64,000 nt of DNA from Bimastos eiseni (lineage: Eukaryota; Annelida; Clitellata; Crassiclitellata; Lumbricidae), in the NCBI GenBank assembly GCA_959347315.1, contig OY365815.1, positions 19,826,803-19,890,802 of the forward strand. The letters are read 5' to 3'. The stretch's first letter is position 1. The number at the start of each line of letters is the position of its first letter. Shown in pieces: positions 13,611 through 34,088 of the stretch. The notes beneath the pieces were generated by a model. The model had not been told where the DNA came from, did no database searches, and was given only the letters and a program-made list of their open reading frames with translations. The translations under genes and the position numbers were made by a program.

Positions 13611-16600
13611 CTGAAGAACAGCACTGATCGCAACAGTTGTATACGGAATGGCATTGGGTCAGTCAGGCTACTCCAGAATTATGCTATGGGTATCACAACT
13701 TTAGCTACTCTGTGACTCCATTGGCAGCAGGCTTTAAAATGCTAGTAATCCTGAGAAAGGAAAACTGCACTGACTTGTGTTGTTGACGTTAAAACTGCTG
13801 GGTTCCTACTAAATGGCAACAACTAAAAATAAATGAAAACTCTCAATATGTATTTACAGTTTACAGATAATATACACATTTGACAAAGCACTGAAGTTCC
13901 ATACCTAAAGGTGGCAATGTTACAATGCATCTGATTAAAATTGCCTGATAAAACTGCAATAAGAACAGCTGGTACAAGAGCCGGGACAGAGTGTCACAGC
14001 TCTTAGCAAGAAATTTGTAATAGGTGAGTCTTAGGAATTAAAAATAAACGATTCAGCAACATAGGCTAACAGATACACTTTTTCAATATTAAATACTTTT
14101 GTTTTAGGTCGGTTAAGTCATTTGCTAACATCAGTCAAAGCAAGTTCTCAGACAGCTCAAGATTTTACTCACTAATTTATTGATCTCACTCAACACAAAT
14201 ATGCCTGGATAGAAAGTCTTTTAGGTGAACTGTAACATGACTGGACAATCCACCTCACATTTGCACTGGAAATTTGAATTTTATATGGTAGGGCCCAATT
14301 ACACAATAGCAATTCTCTGACGATGTCCTTGATGGACACTCATACTGTTTTAGAAAGCAAGAACACCTTAATTGTATCAGTTACATGTTCTTTCCAGGGA
14401 GCAAACATATGAAAGTAGGGCTGCTCAAAGTTTTCACCCTCAATAGGACCTTTACATCCTAGATGAGAGCAGTCTGAAACTCTATGGTAATCACCTGGAT
14501 TTGGATTAGACTAAGCACTTTCCACATCAAATATTCAATGTCCAAATGTAAATTTAACAAATCAACTTAATGGTGGCAGAAAAACTATGCAAGCTTTAAC
14601 CTTTTTACCATCTGAGACTTATCAACATAAAAACAATATGGTGTCCCACATTCAGATAAAATAAGTGATGTAACATACCACAGTGGAAGCCACTAAAGTT
14701 AGTACGTAATGAATCCTGAATGCAGTAATTAATACGGTGCCTATAGCAATGTGGAAAAAGTAAAAATGTTAATTCAAGGCATTTATATGCATTCTGTAGT
14801 TGTGCATGAAAGGAACTTTGTTGATTCCCATAACATGATACATCCACAAATGTGGAGAGAATTGAAAAAGACTATTTGATAAAAGTAATGATTCATTTCA
14901 CACATATCCTCAGGAGTTTATCTGGCAAAGCATATTTTGGCATTGACACTTTTGCAAACATGTTCGTACTTAAGTGACATATGACACATGATTAAATCTT
15001 CGCTAAATAAAAGCTCAATTTTCAACTTCTTGAATCATGTGTCCCTGACTCATTACTTACTGTAAGAATTTCTGCGATGGAGGGTGCAACAGCCTATTCT
15101 ATCCGAGTCTAGGGTTGCCATATTGTTATCGCTGATTAGTCACTGGTGGTCAAAAGGTAGAGTACCAGAAAAGTATGAATATGGCTTTTAATCTTAAGGA
15201 AAAAGTCACAGCAAAAGAAGAGTATTTTAGTTGGTAAAGCAAAAAACACAACTAAAATTTATCAGGTAATTTTTCAGAGGCGGAATAGTATGTTTTAAGA
15301 AATCAAGCCGCCTGAGATGTGGAACGAAGACACAATGTATGAGCCTTCGAAGTACGCTTATTGCAAAGCAGAAGAGGCCCCGTTGAACAGCAGCAGTTTG
15401 GAGACATTTTTTCCAAATTCTAATGGATTCAGACAAAAATCATTTTAAAGAAATCTGGTGTGATTGTTAGGTTCACTCTATCGTCAACCATTTGAGACGA
15501 TAAATTCTGCACTGCTCTTAAATGCAAATATAAACTAAAGGCTCATACAATTCGACTACAGTCGTGTCTCAAAAAACACGACAGCAGAAAGACCAACAAA
15601 TTAAGATCCATCTAACGTACTGATTATTGATGCATTGAATATTCTAGGAATCTCTGGCACACAATCATGGATTGATAGTAGGCTACGTATTGTTTTAGAA
15701 ATTTCTCCCAAGCACACAACAAAACAAAGATATCCACTGCTCTGAGTCAACATGGCGACGGCATAGATGTACAAATTTAAGAATGTCTCAGCGATCTAGA
15801 TTCCATCGACTATTATAAATATGCTCAGTAGGCCTATGCCAAGGATTTGTATATTGGTCCTTGGCGTTTACTATACACGTGCTATTGTACCGTCATCGTT
15901 ACATACCATGATAACTCTCACCAATAGAAAAATCATTAAAATAAATATTTCCCATTCCCGAATTGGACTCACTGAGCAATCATATTTTCTTATCACTGAA
16001 GTTCAGGCATAGTACTAAAATAGTTGCATTGAGGATCAGTACTGACAGGACAGAATTACTGGGTTAAAATAATTCCTAATTAGCGCTGGTAGCTTATTGT
16101 AGAGATCAAACTACTCTGATTCCTCAGTACACCTCTTTTGTAGGTCGACCACTTCAGGCTTTCTGTTCATAGCATAATAATAATTATTATTATTATATAA
16201 TCATGATCCCTTGTGTAGGCCAATATTACATCATTGGCATATCATCCTGTCCACGAACTGAGAGTCGATCTTGCCTAATTTTTGTTTGCAAAATTAGGCC
16301 TACGTGTCTATATAAATAATTTTCAGCATAATAAATCTAATTTCTGTATTATTGTCGCTGCAACAGATGCTGGTGTGCACATATATAACCTCATTTGTGT
16401 GCATCAGTCGTGTCAAAATTCAGGCTTCGTCCAGTACCGGGCAACACTCAGTACTGAATTTTGTTTAAACACCTTTGACTTGGTTAATTATGGACTAAGT
16501 GTTTTAATAGCGGTGTAGAAATACGAAACTTCGGTAGATTCAATTTTTTGAAGTTGATTGGGCATCACTGACTTATTTATGATAGCTGACCAGCAGTGAC

Positions 16601-17672
16601 TGCTGTGCATGTCGGGATTGTCGCCATTTGCATCGAAGGCTACGCCTACCGTGGTACGGTTACCATGCATGTTTGAAAGTGTTTTAAAACTCGTATTTAT
16701 GATAACAACCTGATTGCTTGATGTGTGTGTTTTACATCATTTTTTGGGTTTAGCTTGTTTGTGTAGATGTCTTCAAATGGTGAATTTGAGCTATTGTTGT
16801 TTTAAATTGATATGTATTAACGATGGTGTCTCTGTTGTTTGGAGTATGAGTATTATAGCGCTAATCGGAACTACCTTCTTCCTTACAGTCACCATTGTCA
16901 TGATCGTCGTTGTTATCTTTAGTTTGGTTATAAAGCGATCAGCGGTCATCAGTCGCGATAACACAGTTGCCACAAAAGCGGCAGACTGCGCAGAATAATT
17001 GCTCATCCATTTAACGCTTTCCAGGCCTCTAAAAGTGAAGGTTGCCTTCTGTTAGCAGTACCTGAACGGTTTTCAATTAGGATAAGCTTGTGTGAAAGAA
17101 TTTGGACTTTTGTATAGTGCACTAAACACATTTGCAACTGCTATTATGTCAATAGCAGTTGCCTAAGGGATTGAATCATGTTCATTGTTACATAAGAAAA
17201 GACAGTTACACAGTTGATTTAGAAGGCATAGTCTATATAATTAGGTTAATTCAACTCAAGGGGATAGCCTGATGCAAGAGACTATAGTTTCTTGAGCTGA
17301 TATACAAAAGGGAAGGACTAGACCAGAAGGTCTTCCTGGAAAACAAGCAACTGCTGCTAGATGAGTTGAAATCTGCACGAATTAGTCAAAAATATATGCT
17401 GGGCAGAGCCAACGAATGAGACATGATGCAAAGGAGGCTTTTCAACTTCATTTTTTCAGGGTTCGGTAATTTTATAAACTGCAAGAGATAAATAATTTGG
17501 TTAAAATTTATTTTAGGAATTTGTTGGGAAGTTGTTAGTTCAATTGAGTATGTTTTCAGTTATTGGCAGCGACCAGACCTTTCTAGGGTATAAACAGGAG
17601 ATGATTTTGTTTTCTGTTTAAGCATTTGTTCAGAATATGCAAAGCTGTCTTTCTGAATAAATAAAAAGAAGC
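13611..17672. promoter_or_regulatory. Divergent intergenic region between SPSB and AP2M1
   Basis: About 4 kb separates the SPSB coding start (minus) from the AP2M1 coding start (plus), so both promoters and any 5' non-coding exons must lie here. I could not identify a TATA box, CpG island or first exon with confidence. Two TAGGCCTA palindromes occur (15829 and 16295), plus an AT-only palindromic run near 16170-16200. No other coding sequence is recognisable. Confidence 0.4.
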
Positions 17673-25742
<8,070 letters not shown>

Positions 25743-27748
25743 CGAAATCAAGGGCGTCACTGTCGAACAAGCGTGCCATCATTAATCTTAAAATTTGCCA
25801 TCATGTATCGATAAGTAACGTTCGGTCATTTGAAAAGCTTCTCAGCTTGTGTACTCTTGTGTTAAGTTGTTAAATAGATATTCTCACTGAATTTAAAATT
25901 CTGGCAATTTTCTGTAAATGTAGAAACAAATTAGCTTAGTCTCAACATTTTGTGGTGCAGCATATTTTATTACTTGATACAACCACGTTGTGTTGTGGTG
26001 TATCGTTTAAAGATAAACCGTTTGTTTTTCAGAATGAATGCCTTATTTTTTAACCTGATTTTGTTTGTGAAAAGGACATTGTGTATGAGACATTAAACAA
26101 TGTATTCATATTGTTAAGACAGCTTCCATTATGTTGCATCGTGGGCTGCTTGAAAATACGAATTGTTCTTTGTAAGAAATTTTATCGCATGTTGGTTTTT
26201 GCATGTTACTTATCTTGATGTTTTGCCTTCACATGGCTGCCTTCTTTCTATGTGTCTTTGGAGCTCTGTAGAGTTCATCATATTATGCACTGGACATTTG
26301 TTATGCAGCATATTGGGTTAGTTTCTGTTCACAGCTGGTTGACTGCAGCATAAGTATACTGATAATCGGCATGATTAAGTAATTTTTTATTTTAATGAGT
26401 AAATGTTTAAAAACATGTTTCATGTGCTTTCTGGGTATCAACTAGTACTAGAGCATTGAAATTCTATGACAATGATGGTCATAGGGGGTCTCCTGAAATG
26501 AGATTGATGCAAAGATTATAGATGTGCTTTAAGTGCAGTTTGAAATGCCAAGTTACACTTATTTGAATTGTTTACCCTGGATTGGTTGTAAAGCAACTTG
26601 AATGTAAAATCTTAACTGAAGACTATCTGTAATGCTTTGAATGTGCACAATGCACCAGATCAGAACATTGTGTATCCATGATTATTGAGTAATTAATAGT
26701 TGTAAGTTAATTAGAGATAGCTAGCTGTTGACCCGTGAAGAATCACGGGTCGGATAATATTTTAGCTAACGATTCAACTGCAACTGGCATTGTTAGTTCT
26801 AGCTAATGTTGCTATATAATGATGAAGAATCTGACTCAGAGCTAAAATAGGCCTACACATTAATTTAACAAAACTGCCGACGAACTGTGTGTCGCCTACA
26901 CTGAAAGTTCGCAGCGGTCAATACTAAAATATGCAAAAATACCCATTAGGTTCTGTTTAGTTTTAATAATTGCAAATCTACTTATATTACACGATGAATT
27001 TAACTTTAATAACTGCATATAGATGCGAATAAAAAAAATTGAAAACTCGAATTGAACGTTTCTTTACAGTGACTTTTGTGCTCCAAATTGGTCAAATATT
27101 TAGGTCATGTTCTGTCCAATCACGCACCTTAGATATGACTGGACAAAGCACGTGACTTGGGTAAGATGTTCATTATTAAGTAATTTGCTGCCTGGTAGTT
27201 TTTCTGTATATCTGGTGATCACTTGAAAGTTCTCTATAGTTTTCTAACTATACCTTGTTCACGAAGTAACGACACAGCGGCAGAGAGTAAAGACTATGCC
27301 ATTGCTTTGATCACAATATGTTAATAAATTAGTTAATTACCTTACCTTGTCATTTTTTTAGAGCAAGAACAAACATTTGCAATATATGAGCAAGTGGAAT
27401 TTAATTCAAAAATTTACAACAGGGAAACAAACCTTAAAATTGAGATACATGGGAATATTAAACTTAAAATTGAGATACATGGGAAAATTACTTGCAGTAA
27501 TGGGTACTTGCCAAATTAATAATGCTTGGCAAATGTTAATAAAACCAACGTATCACACAAAAACAAACTCGATATGATCTGAAGTGAGTTCATTTCAAAC
27601 AAACTTGTCTATTTTGGAAATAATGTGAAAAGTGGATAAATTATAAACTGGTTACAATTCCACAGAAAACCCTACAGATGAAGACTTGTCAGAATGCAAG
27701 AACTATAAAACCGTTGCCATTATAAGGCATATGAGAAAAATTCTAGTT
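25743..27748. other. AP2M1 3' UTR and intergenic DNA
   Basis: No coding sequence is recognised. The proximal part should be the AP2M1 3' untranslated region; an ATTAAA near 26091 is a candidate poly(A) signal but unproven. Contains a short perfect hairpin at 26730-26751, one TAGGCCTA (26848) and a tandem duplication of about 31 bases near 27440-27500. Confidence 0.4.
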
Positions 27749-28395
27749 AAGGCCAATCCATATGTTGCATACGTAAAAAATTGTATTTTGGGACCCCTCC
27801 CATCCTGTTGCACCACATACATTTTGTGGACCCCCCACCCCCCGAGTCCCAATGTGTACATACATCTGAGCTCCACCCCCTATTGCAAAGGTTAAATAGC
27901 TGAAGACATTGATTTTACGTAGGCTATTTATTTTTGTAAGCACCATATTTAACAGCATTAAATTTTGCGTACGGGTGCGTATGGTGGGTGGGGAGGGGTC
28001 CCGAAAATATGTACATACGCAAATATAATTATCTAATTATGACATCCACAATATGGAATTTGAAAATCAGAACTGTAAACCCAATCACAGACCTTCCTGC
28101 TTAATCAATTTATGTAGCATTAAAACTCTTTAAAATGCAAGTGTTGTTAATGTTTTATTTCTTCATAACAGTTAAAAAAACTAGAGCTGTTAAATATGAT
28201 GCTAAACAAAAATAAATAGCCTGTGGTAAAATCGATGTCTGATAGATGTCTTTAGCTATTTAACCTTTACAACGGGGGTGGGGGAAGATCTCAAATGTAC
28301 GTACGCAGGGGGTCCACGAAATGTATGCGGTGCGACAGAGGGGAGGGGGTCCGAAAATCTGATTTTGTTCATACGTAATAATATGGATGGGCCTT
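27749..28395. mobile_element. Foldback (long inverted repeat) transposon-like element
   Basis: The left end (AAGGCCAATCCATAT...) and the reverse complement of the right end (AAGGCCCATCCATAT...) align over about 190 bases with mismatches. They share blocks such as GGACCCC, GCACC-CATACATTT and AAGGTTAAATAGCT. Between the arms, near 27963-28023, is a third C/G-run terminus of the same type in the right-arm orientation, suggesting a nested or partly duplicated copy. No transposase is encoded; the glycine- and proline-rich frames here are products of the G/C runs. Confidence 0.6.
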
Positions 28396-29040
28396 TACAA
28401 GTACAGTATGACAAACTTGCATACATGTAAGTTCTTTGAAACTGCATTTCACAGATCAATTTACATGATCAAAGTGAACAATTGAGATCAGTTGATGGTA
28501 GAGTGTCCTAGATGCTACAGGATAAGGTTTGTTTACTGGACAGATCAGGGAGGACATAAATTCAGGGATATTAGGTAGTATTAAGATCCTATGGAAAGTA
28601 AACCAATGCCACCAGGTTGAGAACTGAAAACATGACACAGATTTGCAGACCAGTAAAACATGAATATTCATGATCGTTATGGTAAAGATACTGACATCTG
28701 AAATGCAAATCAGAAGGATACTACATCACAGCTGGACATTAGAAGTAGGCTGGAAAAAAATGACCAATGAACATAACATGGAAACTCAATATTTGTAATT
28801 AAATCAACTGATAATCATGCACTAAGGGTAAATGATCTAGTAGTAACCAATGAAAACAAGTTTAACAGGAGTTGACTTTAATGTATGGCAGCCTGTAAGG
28901 TGACTATATGTCATACTGCTCATTTTACAGTCACTTCATGGGGAGTTGAAGGCCTAATCAACTTTATAGGGCTAGCGAACCCGCATTCTGATCTTCATAT
29001 CAGTGTGTTATCATTCAACCATCTCCCTGTCCAAAATGTA

Positions 29041-29230
29041 TACCAAATATCCACAATAGAAGAATTCTACCAAACACCCACAACAGAAGACTTCTACCAA
29101 ATAGAATACTTCTACCAGTTTAGACGACTTTTTACCAAACACCCACAATAGAAGACTTTTACTAAATACCCACAATAGACCACTTATCAAATATTCACAA
29201 TAGGACACTTACCAATATCCACCATAGAGA
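29041..29230. repeat. Degenerate minisatellite, about 30-base unit
   Basis: Repeated TACCAAA-C-CCCACAATAGAAGACTT-like units, five to seven in number and of varying length, with internal deletions. It forms repetitive false frames on both strands. Confidence 0.75.
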
Positions 29231-30264
29231 GGGACATTGTAATGGGGTCAAAAGTGGCAGTAATACTATGGGGATAGCATCCAAGCCTGAGGTAATAATT
29301 TTATGTGGTGAATTTACTACATTAGCTGTTTTACCATTATCCATGGTAAGTTTTTTTAAAGCTACAAGGGTCTGCATTTCAATGTAGGATATCAACCTAC
29401 GTATTTGAAATGCTCGAAACTCCGCTGAGCCATTTATGTTTTCGTGATGAGCATATATTTTACAATTTTTAAATGCATCTCTCTTACTTTGACATGATCA
29501 GTACATAAAATTCATCGTGGACAAAATATTTAAACTTGTACTGAAGAACAAGTAGTTTACATCTGTACAAACTGCAGACCATTGCTAATAAAACTTAGAA
29601 AGTCTCATATACCTAAATATTAAAAATTTTATAGCAATTATTTTTGTGTGCACCAGTTAGAAGAAGCTTTGTGCTGGCTTTGTGCTGCAGCAACCTCTGA
29701 AATAGCAAACAGCAGCATTCATTGTCAAGGTACACACCCATGATATTTGACCATTATGACCATTTTCTATGGTGAAAAAGGTTTGTTAAAAATATATGCT
29801 ATCAGATGGAAAACTCTCACCTTCATGCAGAAGTAGACAAATTCAAATTCAGATGAAAATATAAAAAAACAAAAGAGCAAAAAAAGATCAGTGGCAGTAG
29901 GGGCTGATTTATAGAGTCTAAGACTTGCATGAATCTAGATACCATTCTATATGGTTTCTAAAAGCAAATGAGAATAGTTCATTATGATGATAGACTTATT
30001 CAAAGTATCCATCTATTAAAACTGAAAAATGCTAAGCTTTAAGAACTTAAGATTTTTATATAAAATGTTTTGATGTGCTGTTCTCATTTTGGGAATGGGG
30101 GATATGTCACTCCACTCCACAATTTCACTTCAACAGGACATAAAAGAGGAGTTTTTAGTGAATGCGTATCGAACCTCTGCATGCTTTCAGTCCATGTACA
30201 GAGTTGAAGATTAAACCTGAGGCAAAGAGTTCAAAATGTTATCAGTGCGAAATCACATGCAAGA

Positions 30265-30298
30265 CAAATAACTGCAGTCCCACGACTGCAGTTATTTG
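30265..30298. repeat. Perfect 15-bp hairpin
   Basis: Arms CAAATAACTGCAGTC (30265-30279) and GACTGCAGTTATTTG (30284-30298) are exactly complementary around the loop CCAC. Confidence 0.9.
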
Positions 30299-32150
30299 AA
30301 AACTAAAATAACAGGTCCAAAGCAAAACAGAGCATACATGTAGTAAAATACTACAGCTTAATTGTTCACTTGATCTTCAAAGACCGAACATTTCTTTGTG
30401 AGGTAACAAACTAATGAAACTTTTATTTAAATAAATAATTAACATGAATAAGATATACTTGCATTGTCAAACAGTACTTGCATTGTCAAGAGGAGACGCA
30501 CAAACATTATATAACAGCCTGCTATATATAACATTGCAGGCAGTGTCCATAACAGGTGTCATATACATAATTAACTTTATTTGGCTCCTGTAGGATGTTT
30601 ACGAGCATCTACACAAACATTCGATTTTGACAATTAGAACCAGAGTTTCTTGCATGTACTGTCTATGATCAAACCATGAACTAAACCCCATGAAATAAAA
30701 AGTTGAAATGGCAAGACGATATAGGACTACAATATAAGAAACTATAAAACAAGTGTTAGAGGTTGCCACATATATGAAATGCTAGTTACTTCATTTTTCC
30801 ACTGTCTCAGGTGGCTAGCCATCTACCTTGCTTCATCCTTCCAATGACAGTGCATGGTGGTCAGGTTATTCAATACAGCAAGTTGGCTACAGTCACAAAT
30901 AGAGCTCACTAATGCTGAAATGTTAAAAATCAGCTTTAGCATGTGCTGCTAATAATTCACATAAAACAAAAAGGAACAATCGCCTGCGTTGGTAAGGCAA
31001 TACGCAACATCATATTGGGCCTAGTAGCAATATATGCACAGTAGACACAGTATCCCAGAACCAGAAAGCAGAATCCAGCATAAGAAAGCAGAATAAAAAT
31101 AAAAAATTAATCACATTCATAAGAGTGTTTTCATTTGAACAGAAAACAACTAAAAACAACACTGAAAATGGTGTAACTCTAGAGATGTTACCCATGAATG
31201 TTAGACCACAGTAGTGCAACAATAGGCAAACAAAAATATCTTTTTACAACAAGGAGGTAAAGTAAACTCAGTAAAAAAGATATTTATAAAATTATATCAA
31301 AACATCAACAATAAGAAACTTTCCTATGTTATTCTTATAGCACATATTGCAGCATGAACAGCGTACACTTACATCCGCAACTCTCACACCGGTTTCACAG
31401 TCAAAAATAGTTAATACGAATAAATATGAAAACGGAGTATCATTCGTAAAAGTTCCACTTCCACATCTTGATGTACGGCACTACACAAAGTGGAAGGGAA
31501 CTTTCCTGAAAATCCTCTAGCTAAAAATGATGTGAAATACGAAACAAAAGAGCATTTCTGTTGCTCCATCTATACTTAAACTATCCAACAGCTCATTATG
31601 CAGTTAGTCAGGAAGCAAATGCGAACAATTATGTCCTGAGCCCATGCTTTTAAGTTTGAGACATCTTGACTCACAAGTGAGAAGCTGTTTTAACCAAATT
31701 TCAGTAACAGCAGCTCATTGCAATGAAAGCCTAGCTGAGAGCGGTAGGTATTCCCAACCACGGTTGACAACATCAACATAATTTTCAACTTCATTTCAAG
31801 TGTCATAGAGTTACAACTCCATTTGACTATTTGCAAAATGCTCCAATGGCAACACATGATACCTATGGCAAAAATGAAATGACACAACCGTTCATATCAA
31901 ACATCTAATAAAAATGTGCAGTCAACATTCGATGTGCCAAAAATCAAATCAGTTTTCAGAGGAGGAGACAATGAAGAGTACACTGTAAATAATAAAATAT
32001 TTACTCTGAAAAGCCTGAATGTGACAGACGTCGACAACCTCAAATCTGTATTGTGTTCAGTTTCACGCTAAGTTCGAGAGGAGAAAATTCGAGAAAGATT
32101 TTACTCAAAAACAATTACCAAAATTCAAGAAACTCATATCAAATGGTCGG

Positions 32151-34056
32151 TCAGGTCATATCAACACCTAAGATTCTGCGAACCTGTTCATAAACAACAT
32201 AACTAATGCTGACAGCTGGTGCGACTTTAAGAATATTGGGTGTAAGCCCTCGGTAAAGGCCTCGAGGACCATCTGTCTGCATTATGTTTCGGAAGTGATC
32301 TATCATTGATCCTGGCATTCCATTAACTGCCACTGTAAGAAAAAAACTTACATTATTGGCTACTAATCTGAAAAAAGCCACATCTATTCATGTATCTAAA
32401 AACAGCACCTAATAAACCTTCACAGCCACTGAAATATGACTAACTGATGGGCATGAAAGTTGCAATTTAAGTAATGAGGTGAAAATATTTGTTAACTGAT
32501 TTTGGCTACACAGTTCTGTTTTCTGTAGAGTAAAGGATGTAAAAAAGACTCAGAAATAAAGAGAAGGGTGACAATAGGGAAAGGTGCAATGAACGGACTG
32601 GAAAAGATATGGAAGGACAAACACGTGAGCACAGACACAAAAAAAGGCTAGTGAGGGCAATGATCTTTCCCACAGTACTATATCGCTGCGAGACGTGGAC
32701 AATGAGAAAGAATAAGGAGAAAAAAAAATCAACACATGCGAATTTTGGATATGGAGGAAGATGCAGAGAATATCATGGATGGAGAAAAAGACAAATGAAG
32801 GGGTGTGCAAGGCAAGGAGATTGGAGTTGAGAATGATCACACATTACAACAAACAGCATTGAGAAGGAAGCTGGGGTTCTTTGAACATGTTATGCAATCA
32901 GATGGACTGGAGAAGGAAGTGATGCTGACATGTGGAGAAGGAAGGAAGAAAAGAGAGCACCCAAGAAAAAATGGATGGACGAAATACATGAAAAAACCGG
33001 AATGAACCTGGAGGAACTAAGGGATGCAACTTTGGAAAAAAGATATGAAGAAGATTGATCATGACGGTCGCTAGAGTTCGAAGAACTGACAGCACAAGAT
33101 AAAGGCGAGTGTAAAAATACAACAGAATCATGGTATTAAAAAGCGGCAAATCGGCTGCAGTGCACATATTCAATGACCTGGGCAAACGGGACCATGAACA
33201 AAAAACTCTGTGTAATGTGTCAGGATTTTGATTCAGTCTGCATCAACTACCAAGGTCAACCCAAGAAGTATAGGCATCAATATTTGGTATACCTCAGTCA
33301 GGCTACTTGAGCTCAGTCTGAGTTGATACTCAACTACCCATCTTTTAATCATTGAATGATAAAACATTTGTCAAATAGGCCACATGTTAGTAATTACACG
33401 ATTTCATTGATTAATTGCACATCTGCTAAAAATAATCATTATGTTTCCTTAGGTGGGTTCTTCTTTGGCTGTATATAGTTTGAAATGTAAGATCTTTATT
33501 TTGACAAATTGGCCATGGTTCAGCCAGACGAGTTGAGGATACATTGAAGCTGACATACCTATAAATGTATCATATTTCCTTTTGGCTTTCCACACACTTC
33601 ACATGGCTTGCACCCTCATTTTATTCAGTTGTGACCATCAACCGTTGCTTTAAGCATTATGACAATGGACACGTTAGATGCGCCTAGATTATAATAGTTA
33701 TTATTATTATTACTATGAAAGTTTCATAATTTTAATACCAACACTTTATCTTTAAAAGAATTTTAAAAGAATTTTGAACAGAATACTGCTACTAACCATT
33801 AGCTTGCTGCCTAACTCTAACCAATGCAAGAGGATAGCTGGCCAGCTGACCAGAGGTACTACTCAAAGTACCACATCCCAAGACCACCAGAACACCAGGA
33901 TAATCACTGTAACCATGATGGCTGAGGTACATTCTCTTCAAAGTCTGTATCAACAAATAGCACATTACCAAGTTTCAAATCTCACACTGAATTAAAATGG
34001 ACACATACAATTTGGGTGCATATGGCTTGGTATCAATAAACGAATATATATATATA

Positions 34057-34088
<32 letters not shown>

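Larger units (their letters stand above)
28396..32150. other. Intergenic DNA and probable 3' UTR of the carrier gene
   Basis: Convergent gap between AP2M1 (plus) and the SCaMC gene (minus). No coding region seen. Contains a minisatellite at 29041-29230 and a perfect hairpin at 30265-30298. Sequence next to 32150 is likely the 3' UTR of the minus-strand carrier gene; AATAAA on the minus strand near 30430 is a possible but unproven poly(A) signal. Confidence 0.4.

Noticed and set aside
27743..28459. Gly/Pro-rich minus-strand frames with similar segments
   Set aside because: They arise from the inverted arms of the foldback element.
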